A stretch of DNA of 64,000 nt from Acanthochromis polyacanthus (lineage: Eukaryota; Chordata; Actinopteri; Pomacentridae), in NCBI RefSeq assembly GCF_021347895.1, contig NC_067130.1, positions 30,463,817 to 30,527,816 of the forward strand, read 5' to 3'. Numbering within the stretch: position 1 is the stretch's first letter; each line of letters starts with the position of its first letter. Both the position numbers and the translations under genes were made by a program. This document shows, one piece after another, positions 48,991-60,319 of the stretch. Under the pieces are notes generated by a model. That model made no database searches and had not been told where the DNA came from. It saw only the letters and a list, made by a program, of their open reading frames with translations.

Positions 48991-51900
48991 TCAAAAATTG
49001 CCCCTATCCCTTAAGTATGTCTCCCATTTTTCCCACAAGGCATCACCCTTTTCTTTTTGAAGTCTTATGTTAAAAGTCAAGCGTTCCATGCAATAGATAT
49101 TATTAACGATGGCCATCCATTGATTAATATTTGGTGGGGGCTTAGTTAGCCATCGCTTGGTTATAGCTTTTTTGCTTGCTGTCATAAAATTTTTTAGCAA
49201 ATACCTATCTGATTTGGGCAATCTTTTATCTATATTTCCTAAGTAGAAAGAAGTACAGGTAAATAAAACATTGAAACCAAGAACATCAGTGATCACCCTT
49301 TGAACCTCTTTCCAAAAAGAGTCAAGGACAGTGCATTGCCAGAAAACATGTGTGTGGTCTGCGGGGCAGTGTCCACATTCTCGCCAACATTCGGCCGGTT
49401 GACCCGTCTGTCTCGATTTTTGTTTTGGTGTTATAAAGTATCTAATTATTGTTTTCCAGGAGAAATCTCTCCATATTTGGGAATTAGTTGTGGTAATTTG
49501 AGTGTCAATAATGTTTTCCCAATCATCCGGTACTATTTCAACTCCCAGTTCTCGTTCCCATTTCTCCTTGATATAAAATGTTGAATGACCTCTTAATTCT
49601 ATAATATTCAGATATAGATCACCAATTATCCTCTTGAAAAGTTTTGATTTATAGGCTTTTACAAACATTTGTAATATCCCAGATAGGGTAACCAGGTGCA
49701 TACTTTTAACATTTTTATCGAAGTAATGTCGAAGCTGTAGATATTTGTAAAAGTCCCGCCGTTCAAGGCCATACCTTTCAAACATAGTTTGAAAATCTAT
49801 AAAATTCATATTATCCATTAATAAACATAGTGCTGTAATTCCCTGCTTTTCCCAGACAGTGAAACTCCTATCCAACACAGCAGGTTCAAAGTGTGGATTA
49901 TGTACTGGCCATGTTAAAACACAAATCTCCTTTTCAAGTTTAAGTTGTTTCACTAAATCCAGCCAAACGTCAATTGAGAATCTAACCCATTGGTTTTGGA
50001 AGTCATATTGTTTAGCTTGCACCGGATTACCCAACACAGTCTGTAATGGTTTGTTTGACAATGACAGTTCTATAGCTTTCCATTTTGCAATATATTCATT
50101 GTTGCACCAAAGGATAAGTGGTCTTATTTGTGCTGCCATATAGTAATCTCTAAGGCATGGTAAATTCATTCCTCCTTTAATTTTTGGCAGTTGCAGAGTT
50201 TTTAATCTTATTCTAGGGGCTTTGCCACTCCAAACAAAGCGAGAAATGACCTTATCCCATTCTCTGAATTGATTATCAGGAATTTGAATGGGCAATGACT
50301 GGAATAAGTAGAGAAGTCTTGGCAAGATATTGGTTTTTATTACCATTATTCTATTACCCAGGTCTAAGGTCAAAGGAGACCATCTGTCCAAGTCTTCTTT
50401 AATACGAGTATTGATTCGTTGATAATTTTCTGCAAAAAGCTTGGATAAATCTTTTGTTAGTCTTACTCCTAAGTATTTTATAGAATTTGAGTCCCAGTTA
50501 AATTTATATTTAATCTTCAGGTCAGGGGTAGGTATAAAGTTAAATACCAGAGCTTGTGTTTTCTCAATATTGAGGGTGTAGCCAGATAGATTTCCATATA
50601 GCAGCAGTAGGTCCATTAATCTTGGGATCCCTGTATCGGGGTTTTCAAGACTAACCAAAACATCATCTGCATGAAGACATACCTTGTACTCAGACCCTCT
50701 TATCTTAATACCTTGTAAATCTACATTCTGTCTTATAGCTTGTGCAAGCGGTTCAATGAACAGGTTGAAGAGGCTTGGGCTTAGAGGACAGCCCTGACGG
50801 CAGTCACGTCGCAGGTGAATGGGATTTGATAGACTCCCGTTCACTTTAATCCTTGCCAATGGGCCTGAGTACAAAGTTTTGATGCCTCGAGTAAAATCCT
50901 GATGAAAACCAAATTTTTCCATTACTTTGTGAAGAAATTCCCACCCCACAGAATCAAACGCCTTCTCGGCATCTATGCTTAATAAGATCGAATTTAAGTT
51001 ATGTTTTTAATATATTCAATTATATGAAGAGACCTCCTTATATTGTCCTGAGTCTGCCTTCCCTGGACAAACCCAGTCTGATCTTCATCGATCAAAAAAG
51101 GCATTATTTCCTCCATTCTTTTTGCCATAATTGCGGCGAATATTTTGTAGTCTTGGTTTAAGACACTAATAGGCCTGTAGGAGCCACACTCTGTCAAGTT
51201 TTTCCCTTCTTTTGGAATCACTGAAATAGAGGCTTCCTTCCAGGAAGGGGGGGGATCCCTCTTTAAAAGTATAATTAAAGCTTTTAACTAATATCGGTAG
51301 CAATACATCTCTCAGTGTTTTATACCATTCCCCCGGGAACCCGTCTGGCCCCGGGGATTTGTTTGATTTTAGCGAAGATATCACTTTATCAATTTCTTCA
51401 GTTGTGATTGGTTTAATTAGTTTTTCATTATGTAGTTTACCAAGAGAAGGCAGATCCAATGGCATTAAAAAATTCTCCGCTAAGTCAGCATTAAATGGTT
51501 TTGGTTGATCATATAATTTCTGATAATATTTTTCAAAAGACTTTTGTATGCCCTTCAAGTCGAATTCCATTTTATTTGTTTCAGGGTCTTTGATTTTATA
51601 GATGGTATTATCTGACTGCTGTTTACGTAATCTCCAGGCCAAAATTTTAGAAGCCTTAGAACCTGCCTCATAGTATTTCTGTTTCATGAACCTGAGCTTT
51701 TTCTCTACTTCCTCACTATATATTTGGTCAATTTCTTGTTTTAGCGGTCTCATTTTTAATAGTAATCGAGAGTCTTTTGTTTCACTATGCTGTTTTTCGA
51801 GTTCTTGGAGCAGTTTTTGAGCATCTAACAATTTCTTCATTTTCGCTTTTTTTATAGCTGCAGTTTCTGATATTATAAAGCCACGTAGAACAGCTTTGGC

Positions 51901-52764
51901 AGCATCCCACAGTATTGCTGGGTTAATGCTACCATCATCGTTATTATCGAGATATGATTTTAAGTGATCCCTCATCCGTTGTTTAAAAGCTGGGTTATTT
52001 AAAAGACTCACATTAAATCTCCACAAGGTCTTTCTATGACTACCTTCAAAGTGTATTTTCGAGTGAATAGTTGAGTGATCTGATAAATCCCTTTGACCAA
52101 TTTGACATTCACTTATTTTATGTCTCTCAGATTTATACATAAAGAGGAAATCTATTCTCGAGTAAACATTATGCCTATTTGAGTAAAATGTGAATTGTCT
52201 TTCCTGTTTGTGGAAATCTCTCCAGACATCCAAAATGCCAAGATCTTTAATTCGTCTTTTAATCCATTTCTCAATACTTGTAAGTTTTCTTTTTTTATTG
52301 GTTGTGTCCAATTTTGAATCCAGGATTACATTGAAGTCACCTGCACAGATCATGACTCCAGTAGATTGGGTAAATAATTCGAAAATATTTTTAAAGAAAG
52401 CCTTTTTACTGCCTGGAGGGGCATAAACATTTAACAGAGATACTTCCTTGCCATTAATCTTCCCTCTCACCATAATGTACCTTCCCTCTCGGTCCTTTGT
52501 TTCTGACTGAAATTCAAAGTTAATCGAGTTTTGTAACATAATGGCTACACCTCTTTTACGACCTGTGGCAGATGACGAATAAAAAGTATTTTTAAAACCA
52601 TATTTTTTAAATTTTTCATGCTCCGAACAACTAAGATGTGTTTCCTGCCAAAATATGATTTCGGCCATTTCCTTTTTCATCTTTGATAGTAGTTTGCTTC
52701 TTTTTATGGGGCTTGTTATACCATTAACATTAAGAGTAATTACTTTGTATTGTTTGTATTGCAT
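48991..52764 (-). pseudogene. LINE ORF2: AP-endonuclease and reverse transcriptase, two frameshifts
   Basis: The endonuclease at the N-terminus shows TLNVNGITS, FWQETHL, LLNVYAPPG, CAGDFNV and SDHS, all core motifs of AP-like LINE nucleases. The reverse transcriptase follows: [53 protein letters not shown] (split by a frameshift), QGCPLSPSLFNLF, and HADDVLVS, where the usual Tyr or Phe before ADD is His. A Cys/His cluster (ECGHCPADHTHVFWQC) is near the C-terminus. Single-base changes in a G run at about 51246-51254 and in a T run at about 51004-51008 (plus strand) divide it into three frames. It is otherwise intact over about 1250 codons, so decay is recent. Confidence 0.92.
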
Positions 52765-53177
52765 ATGAAGGACAAAAAACAATTACATACTCTTTAAACC
52801 CCCGAACATTGAACAGTAATTGTAGAACACACAAAAAAATATAGAATAAAAAAGGAAAAAGAGCTTCAAAAGAAGAGATCGTTCCTCGACCTCTTGGGTG
52901 GGGAGTTAGCTCGACCACTAAGTGGCGGGGCCCCCTTGAAAAAGTTTTGGTGCAGGTGTCTTTCATACAAAGTAGGCTGACTACCTGGTCATACTTACAG
53001 TAGTGTAAGAAAATAAGTCCCATTTCGAATAATAATCCCCATTCCAAACGCAAAAAGTCACCTCCGCATATAGTCAGTGTGTTTGGGGATTTAACATACA
53101 GTGAATATCGTTATTGGGCTGAGTGTCAAAAATAATGCTTACTGCATTTGAGGTGAAAGATGAGTAGGCACCGTTGA

Positions 53178-54044
53178 TCACGTCGAATGATGTGCAGCAT
53201 CCTCGTCCGTGTTGCCTGCAGATCTGTGGTGGAATTCCCAAAGTTTTTCACAGACTCTCTGGCGGTATCCGGAGGTGCTCTTGGTCCCGCTCCGCTTCTC
53301 TTTCACCCGCTCCCAGGGGAAGGTGAGCTCCGCCACCTCTCCCCATTGTGGCATCAGAGGGACATCATAGCCCTTCGCTCGTAGATCTTCAGCTGCTTGG
53401 TCGGCACTTTGGTAAGTCACAGTCCCGGAGTCCAGGAAGACCCGCATCTGTGTCATGGGTGTGTGGAAACGTATTCCCCTTTCTTTCAGTAGTTTTTTGA
53501 TAGGTTGGTATTCTTTCCTACTTTTCATCACAGCGGTTGCGTAATCGTGATCAAAAAGCACCCTCCGTCCGTCCACAGTAATCTTCTTTTTCCATGCCGC
53601 GCTCAGAATCTTCTCCTTTGTAGAATATTTAAGAAACTTGATCACAGTGGACCGCGGGGTTGCATTGTCGGCTGGCTTTGGTCCCAGGGCTCTGTGCGCT
53701 CTCTCTATGCCCAGCTCGGACAGGCCTGTGCTCTCCGCTAGCTCGTTTGTTAGCAGGTTATCAATGTAGCGAATCATTGAAGTGCCCTCAGCCCCTTCTT
53801 TAATGCCGTATATCCTTATGTTATTACGGCGCGAGAATCCTTCCAGATTAGTAACTTTTGACTGCAACTCGAGCTGGTTCTTTTTCAGAGCAGAGAGATA
53901 TTCTTTCATTTCCACCCCAAACGTTTCCACCTCGTCTATGCGGGCCTCCGCCTCCTCGAGCCGCTGTGAGGTGGCCTCCATTTTAGCAGCGTTTTCTTCC
54001 ACCATCGTGTGAAGCTCTGCTCGTATCTCTCCAAGCTGTTTTTT
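53178..54044 (-). pseudogene. LINE ORF1 (L1-type RNA-binding protein), 5'-truncated
   Basis: The open frame of about 288 LINE-derived codons has an N-terminal coiled coil (heptads in EENAAKMEATSQRLEEAEAR), then an RRM-like core (SRRNNIRIYGIKEGAEG, IERAHRALGPKP) and a C-terminal domain (KRRVLFDHDYA-like region), the order of L1 ORF1p. The visible ORF begins with MCLLTFQQARH, but those 11 codons come from flanking DNA and the target duplication; the true ORF1 start is lost. ORF1p coats LINE RNA. A chimeric ORF of flank plus ORF1 could in principle be translated, but no promoter is visible. Confidence 0.88.
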
Positions 54045-54451
54045 ATGTCTTGCTTGTTGAAATGTCAACAGGCACAAGACAAACGAATGAAATACGCTGC
54101 GAAAATATTAAAATTACTAATCTTACATCGTATTAATATGCTTGGTGGAAGTACAGCGCTGTATTTTTAGCTCCTGTTTTATAGCTCAGTTTATTGTTTT
54201 TGTTGTGTTTTTGTAATCATTATTAGACATGAGAAGTAGTAAATTGTACTTTTGCAGAGGACCTCCCTATATATTTCACTATATAGTGGTCTCTAGATAG
54301 GAAATCGGGTTTTGAGTTAATGATTTTGGACATTAACGAGATAAGAAGGTCGTTGAACACTTATAGTTTCCTCACTATTCAACCACCAAATCTCCAAACC
54401 TGAAAAGCAGTGCAAGAGAGCAAAGTGATGCAATGATGTAAAATGACTTAC

Positions 54452-54624
54452 AGTACGAGTTCAGGGCTCCACTGTAACGATAAATCACCTTTTATGGTGT
54501 TTGATCGGAGCAGCGTGCCGCCAAGCTGCTCTTTCATTATGTGGTTTCCATCCAGACAGCCTTCATAAATCTTAAAACACGCTCTTTGTCCGGTGAGAAA
54601 AAGTTTTGTGCTTTTAGTCGCCAT
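54452..54624 (-). CDS. Candidate first coding exon of an unrecognised host gene
   Basis: ATG at 54624 sits in a strong Kozak context (ACCATGGCG) and starts MATKSTKLFLTGQRACFKIY, then EGCLDGNHIMKEQLGG and LSLQWSPELV. The frame ends at CT|GTAAGT, an excellent donor (54446-54451), phase 2. Upstream is a CpG-rich stretch (GCGGCCGCCGTCG near 54641), as expected for a promoter or 5' untranslated region. Downstream exons should lie to the left, beyond the LINE. The two other candidates at 45.6-45.8 and 42.4 kb are on the right strand but their phases do not join directly, so an exon may be missing. I do not recognise the protein. Confidence 0.5.
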
Positions 54625-55314
54625 GGTTACATGGAACAATGCGGCCGCCGTCGAAACAGTAGGAAACAGACGATCAGCAAAATGTGGGTCACAGGTCAAG
54701 TCTGAAGCGATAGCAGTGGAACATGTCCGACAAACATGCTGTAAAATGCACAGAACACGTTAAGTGCATCCATGTTACATCATTTAGCCTCCAGGGAGCA
54801 GAAAACATGGCCGCAAAAATGCTGGATAAATGGAAAACAAGGGAAAAAAACGTACTGTTCATGAGAGTCTGACGGCAAAGAATGAGAAAATTAATGATAA
54901 CTGAAGAGGAAAACATGAAAAAAGGAAAAAATATCTCTGAAAATCAAACAAGCAACCATTCTAGTTAGAAAACCACAAATAGATCGCTGGTTTAAAGGTC
55001 AAGTTGTTATAAAATATCTACAAGGTGCTCATGTGTTTATAAAGCGATGGAAATGTTTGAGAGAGCATATAATGGATTAAAGTGAATACTACACTCAACA
55101 AAAATATAAACGAAACACTTTTGTTTTTGCTCCCATTTTTTATGAGATGAACTGAAAGATCTAAAACTTTTTCCAAATACACAATATCACCATTTCTCTC
55201 AAGTATTGTTCACAAATCTGTCTAAATCTGTGATAATGAGCACTTCTCCTTTGCTGAGATAATCCATCCCACCTCACAGGTGTGCCATATCAAGATGCTG
55301 ATTAGACACCATGA

Positions 55315-56539
55315 TTAGTGCACAGGTGTGCCTGAGACTGCCCACAATGAAAGGACACTCTGAAAGGTGCTGTTTTGTTTTGTGTGTGTGTGTGTTTGGG
55401 GGGGGTGTCCACTCCCCTTCAATGGCTGTGTGAAGTTGCTGGATATTGGCTTGAACTGGTACACGCTCTCGTATACGCCGATCCAGAGCACCCAAACATG
55501 CTCAATGGGTGACATGTCCAGTGACATGCTGGCCATGCAAGAACTGGGACGTTTTCAGCTTCCAAGAATTGTAAAATGGTAAATGGTTGTATTTATATAG
55601 CGCTTTTATCCAAAGCGCTTTACATGATATGACACATTTACCCATTCACACACTGATGGCAGGAGCTGCCATGCAAGGCGCTAACCACGACCCATCAGGA
55701 GCAGTTAGGGGTTCGGTGTCTTGCTCAGGGACACCTCGACATGAGCGTGACAGGCCGAGGATCGAACCGGCAACCTACCAGTTACAAGATGGCCACGCTA
55801 CCCACTGAGCCATGCTGCCCCCGTGTACAGATCCTTGCAACATGGGGCTGTGCATTATCCTGCTGCAACATGAGGTGATGTTCTTGGATGTATGGCACAA
55901 CAATGGGCCTCAGGATCTCGTCACGGTATCTCTGTGCATTCAAAATGCCATCAATAAAATGCACCTGTGTTCTTCGTCCATAACAGACGTCTGACCATAC
56001 CATAACCCCACCGCCACCATGGGTCACTCCATCCACAACATTGACATCTGTCTGCCATCTGCCCTGAACAGTGTAAACCGGGATTCATCCGTGAAGAGAA
56101 CACCTCTCCAACGTGCCAGACGCCATCCAATGTGACCATTTGCCCACTCAAGTCGGTTACGATGACAAACTGGAGTCAGGTGGAGACCCCGATGAGGGCG
56201 ACCAGCATGCAGATGAGCTTCCCTGAGACGGTTTCTGACAGTTTGTGCAGAAATTCTTTGGTTATGCAAACCCATTGTTTCAGCAGCTGTCCGAGTGACT
56301 GGTGTCAGACCATCTTGGAGGTGAACATGCTGGATGTGGAGGTCCTGGGTTGGTGTGGTTACACGTGGTCTGCGGTTGTGAGGCTGGTTGGATGTACTGC
56401 CAAATTCTCTGAAACGCCTTTGGAGATGGCTTATGGTAGCGAAATGAACATTCAATACACGAGCAACAGCTCTGGTTGACATTCCTGCTGTCAGCATGCC
56501 AATTGGACACTCCCTCAAATCTTGCCACATCTGTGGCAT
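55315..56539 (-). pseudogene. Tc1-like transposase, broken into three frames and split by a SINE
   Basis: The N-terminal part from 56539 reads MPQMWQDLRECPIGMLTAGM with helix-turn-helix sequence, then GVLFTDESRFTLF, which holds the first catalytic Asp. A frame change near 56030 leads to GGGGVMVWSDVCYG and HLMLQQDNAQPHVAR with the second Asp. The C-terminal MSLDMSPIEHVWV, with the Glu of the triad, lies beyond the SINE at about 55480-55536. A GT-rich expansion near 55380 replaces the end. Inactive. Confidence 0.85.
55573..55821 (-). mobile_element. tRNA-headed SINE-like repeat inserted in the Tc1 element
   Basis: On the minus strand the head GGCTCAGTGGGTAGCGTGG resembles a tRNA A box, and GGTTCGATCC (about 55764) is a B box. 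The other end, AAATGGTTGTATTTATATAG with GCGCTTT repeats, is a widespread fish motif. It interrupts the transposase frame between AAGAATTGT and GTACAGATCC. Only a 2- to 3-bp overlap is visible as target duplication. A tRNA gene is ruled out because the cloverleaf is degenerate and the repeat is longer. Confidence 0.7.
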
Positions 56540-56639
56540 TGTGCTGTGTGATAAAACTGCACCTTTCAGAGTGGCCTTTTATTGTGGGCAGTCTAAGGCA
56601 CACCTGTGCACTAATCATGGTGGAATGTGCAATATATTA

Positions 56640-57990
56640 TAGATAAAGATTGTAATATGTGGAGCTGTTTAATATTTTAACCAAACTCACACTCTTTATT
56701 TTAAGTAAGTTCATTCATAAAGCAAAGGTGAAAGAAAGAAATTAACTGGGAAAACAGACCAAAACAACTGTAAATATTGGGTTATTCCATCTCTGATTTG
56801 CTTGGAACTTTTCTTTGTTGTAATAGATGGATATTTAAAATAACATCTTTGAGATTATTTATGTCAGTTGTTATATCAGTTCACTACATGACTTCTGAAT
56901 TATCTATTTTTTGTGTGAATATGAGCTCAAAGATGGAACTTTTCACGGCAACTTTGATTGTTTTTTTCATATTTCAACTTTACAATAATCAAATGTTATT
57001 TTTTCTACTTGTCAAATGACATGATGAGAAATAATAGTGAAAATTGTTTCATGTTTAATAGTTCCTAAGATATTGTTGGTCAAACAGTCCACATTTCGAC
57101 GTGCAAAATCCCCCGCTAAAAAGCCATTTTTAAAGAAAGTATTTCATAAATAAAGCTAACATTTTACAAATATCTTTACAAGTATCCATATGTATAATAT
57201 CAATAAAACACTAAGAAGCAAGAGTTTTTTGAGAAAAACTTTATTAGTTCTTGAGATATTTTTGTTCAAACATAGTGATTCGACAGGCAATTTTTATAAG
57301 CGTTTTGTCTCAGAAAGCGTTTAATAAATCATACTAAAATTTCAGACATCTATATAAATATACCTATTTATAATCTCTGTAAAGACTTCAGGCAATCAGA
57401 GCTGGCTGAGCTGAAATAGTTCCAAAAATTAAATGATTTGAGATTAAATTATCTCATTAGAAAACAAGTGAGCTATTTGGTGTTGAAGAAAATGTAGATG
57501 TTTGAATCATACGGATGTTTTATCTTTCTTCAATATTATTTCATTATTTATTACACAATACTTTATGTGTTTTTATTGTTCATTAGAACTTGAAGAAGTG
57601 GTGGAATTTAGACGATAGTTCACACAAGGTAAGATAAATCTACAGGGAGTCAAAGCAGACAGTGATGAAAGTGGAGGGACTCGGTGGATCCAGCAGGGGC
57701 TCGTCGGACATCTGAGACCCGAGGCGAAGCCCACCACCACCATCACCACCACGACCCCCCGTCCGCTGTGTGTGTGCTGACATGCTTTAGTATGGGGGTG
57801 GACTGTTTTGGACCACAGCATGTCGGGGACGTTGCCTCGAGTGATGAGCGGCTTTTTGGAAAGTCAGCGTTGGTGCAAAGCTCATTTTTGGATTTCCAGC
57901 TCGTCGCTCAAATTCGACTTTTGCTACAGACAGCTCAGGAACTAGTTTGCTTCTCTTACTTCGCCTCAGTCACACTGTTTTCCTTTTCAT
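56640..57990. repeat. Unclassified AT-rich repeat (about 56780-57470) and non-coding flank
   Basis: Shares pieces with 39838-40215 (CCATCTCTGATTTGCTTG, and an inverted TTTTCACTATTATTTCTCAT module). Within it a module with TTCCTAAGATATTGTTGGTC near 57060 recurs as TTCTTGAGATATTTTTGTTC near 57248, so the family has internal repeats. The right part, 57650-57960, is GC-rich with a histidine-repeat frame (CACCACCATCACC) that I do not accept as a gene. Confidence 0.5.
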
Positions 57991-57997
57991 TTTTATA

Positions 57998-59532
57998 CAC
58001 TGCTCAAAAAAATTAAAGGAACACTTTCTAATCTAAGTATTGCCTCAAGTCAGTGAAACATGTGGGATACTGATCTGGTCAAGTAAGTAACTGAGGGGCT
58101 TTTTAGTCAGTTTCAGCTGCTTTGGTGTTCATGAAATTAACAACAGATGCACTAGAGGGGTAACAATGAGACAACCCCCAAAACAGGAATGAGTTTACAG
58201 GTGAAGGCCACTGACATTTTTTTCCTTCCTAATATTGTCTGACTGTTTTTCACTAGTTTTGCATTTGGTTAGGGTAAGTGTCACTTCTGGTAGCATGAGG
58301 CGATACCTGGACCCTACAGAGGTTCCACAGACAGTCCAACTCCTCCAGGATGAAACATCAATACGTGCCATTACCAGAAGGTTTACTGTGTCTCCCAGCA
58401 CATTCTCAAGCGCATGGAGGAGATTCCAGGAGACAGGCAGTTAGTCTGGGAGTGCTTGACAGGGCTGTCGAAGGTCCTCAACCGATCAGCAGGACAGGTA
58501 TCTGCTCCTTTGTGTAAGGAGGAACAGGATGAGCACTGCAATAGCTCTACAAAATGACCTCCAGCAGACCACTGGTGTGAATGTCTCTGACCAAACAATC
58601 AGAAAGAGATGTAATGAGAGTAGTCTGAGGGCCCAGCGTCCTCTAGTGCCCGCTGTGCTCGCTGACTGGCACCGTGGAGCTCGGCTGGCATTTGCCATAG
58701 AACACAGGAATTGGTAGGTCCTGAGCACATGTGACAGGCATGAAAGGGTCTGGAGAAGCCGTGGAGAATGTTATGCTGCCTGTAACATTGTTCAGCATGA
58801 CTGGTTTGGTGGTGGGTCAGTGATGGTGTGGGGAGGCATATCCATGGAGGGACGCACAGACCTCTACAGGCTGGACAATGGCATTCTGACTGCCATTAGG
58901 TATCAGGATGAAATCCTTTGACCCATTGTCAGACTCTACATTGGTGCAGTGGTCCTGGATTCCTTCTGGTGCACGACAATGCCCAGTCTTATGTGGTAAG
59001 AGAACTCATGCAGTTCCTGGAGGATGAAGGAACTGATACCATTAGCTGGCCCCCATGCTCACCTGACCTGAATCCAATAGAACACCTTTGGAACATTATG
59101 TTTTGTTCCATCAGACACCATCAGGTTGCTCCTCAGACTGTCCAGGAGCTCAGCGATGCCCTGGTCCGGTTCTGGGAGGAGATACCCCAGGACACCATCT
59201 GTCGTCTCATTCAGAGCTTGTCCCAATATTGTCAGGCTGCATACAAGCACATGGAGGTCATACAAACTACTGAATACCATTTTGAGTTGCTGCCAAGGAA
59301 TTTCAGAAAGATGGACCAGCCTGCCACATCAGTTTTTCACTTTGATTTTGGGGTGTCTTAAATTTAGCCCTCCTGGGGGGGTTGATAATTTTCATTCCCA
59401 TCAAACAATGTGGCACTTTTCATTCCTAACACATTATCCAGTCCATATCAATGTAAATATCCAGTTTGTTTTTTCTCCACATTTCGAATACGACATGTTT
59501 TCAAAGTGTTCCTTTAATTTTTTTGAGCAGTG
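57998..59532 (+). mobile_element. Tc1-like transposon, 1535 bp, both terminal repeats present
   Basis: The left end CACTGCTCAAAAAAATTAAA and its inverted copy ending ...TTTGAGCAGTG at 59532 are flanked by TA (57996-57997, 59533-59534). The inverted repeat CACTGCTCAAAAAAATTAAA plus GGAACACTTT is perfect over about 30 bp. It encodes a decayed transposase on the plus strand. Confidence 0.95.
58235..59361 (+). pseudogene. Tc1-like transposase, multiply broken
   Basis: Pieces in order: PTEVPQTVQLLQDETSIRAI (N-terminal helix-turn-helix) to a stop at about 58442, [20 protein letters not shown] and [19 protein letters not shown], then WFGGGSVMVWGGISMEGRTD, then FLLVHDNAQSYVVRE (second catalytic Asp) and [14 protein letters not shown] (catalytic Glu). 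Several stops and at least one frameshift near 58918-58990 divide these. The region of the first Asp is the most damaged. It cannot make an active enzyme. Confidence 0.9.
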
Positions 59533-59567
59533 TATATAATGGAGTTGTGCAAGTAGAGGTCTATACA

Positions 59568-60315
59568 CACTACCGTTCAAAAGTTTGGTGTCACACAGAC
59601 AATTCCATATTTTCCATGAAAACTCACACTTTTATCCATGTGCTAACATAACTGCACAAGGGTTTTCTAGTCATCAGTTAGCCTTTCAACACCATTAGCT
59701 AACACAATGTAGCATTAGAACACAGGAGTGATGGTTGCTGGAAATGTTCCTCTGTACCCCTATGGAGATATTCCATTAAAAATCAGCCGTTTCCAGCTAG
59801 AATAGTCATTTACCACAGTAACAATGTCTACACTGGATTTATGATTTATTTCATCCATTCATCCATCCATTCTCTATACACCGCTTTATCCTCACTAGGG
59901 TCATGGGGGATGCTGGAGCCTATCCCAGCTGACTTGGGTGAAGGCAGGGGACACCCTGGACAGGTCACCAGTCTGTCACAGGGCTACATATACAGATGAA
60001 CAATCACACTCACATTCACACCTACGGGCAATTTAGAGTGATCAATTAACCTCAGCATATTTTTGGAGTGTGGGAGGAAGCCGGAGTACCCGGAGAAAAC
60101 CCACACATGCACAGAGAGAACATGCAAACTCCATGCAGAAAGATCCCAGGCCCAGCCTGGGATTTGAACCAGGGATCTTCTTGCTGCAAGGCGAAAGTGC
60201 TAACCACTAACCACTGTGCAGCCTGATTTATTTCATGTTAGCTTTATTGAAAAAAATGCTTTTCTTTCAAAAATAAGGACATTTCTAAGTGACCCCAAAC
60301 TTTTGAACAGTAGTG
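59568..60315. mobile_element. Tc1/mariner-type MITE with a nested SINE
   Basis: The ends CACTACCGTTCAAAAGTTTG and ...CAAACTTTTGAACAGTAGTG are inverted copies, continuing as GGTGTCAC/GTGACCCC. These are the termini of a common fish mariner-like MITE. The right end is followed by TA (60316-60317); the left flank is slightly altered. Without the SINE and its duplication the element is about 365 bp with no ORF. Confidence 0.9.
59855..60223 (-). mobile_element. tRNA-derived SINE with 13-bp target duplication
   Basis: Same family as 10619-10981. The 13-bp duplication TGATTTATTTCAT is identical at 59842-59854 and 60224-60236. On the minus strand the tRNA-like head (GGTTAGTGGTTAGCAC then GGTTCAAATCC) leads to a body and an ATGG-repeat 3' tail. 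The duplication length and A/T-rich target fit LINE-mediated insertion. Confidence 0.93.
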
Positions 60316-60319
60316 TATG

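Larger units (their letters stand above)
48790..54044 (-). mobile_element. Tx1/L1-type LINE, 5.3 kb, 5'-truncated, with 14-bp target duplication
   Basis: A minus-strand element with a truncated ORF1, a two-frameshift ORF2, a 3' untranslated region of about 200 bp and an A-rich tail (AAAAAATAAAAAAAA) near 48790-48805, preceded by AATAAA. The 14-bp duplication ATGTCTTGCTTGTT is identical at 48776-48789 and 54045-54058, proving retrotransposition. The 5' end stops within ORF1. Host sequence on both sides belongs to an older Tc1 remnant, giving the relative order of insertion. Confidence 0.94.
55092..56626 (-). mobile_element. Tc1-like element, right terminal repeat lost, SINE inserted
   Basis: The left end CACTCAACAAAAATATAAAC at 55092 follows TA and matches the very common fish Tc1 group with this terminus. 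The right side stops near 56626 without the expected inverted repeat, so it is 3'-truncated. The internal region 55573-55821 is a SINE. Confidence 0.88.

Noticed and set aside
57684..58016. 110-codon ORF with seven histidines in a row
   Set aside because: The run comes from a CCACCACC-type low-complexity tract, the frame overlaps an opposite-strand ORF, its end lies inside a Tc1 terminal repeat, and there are no splice borders.
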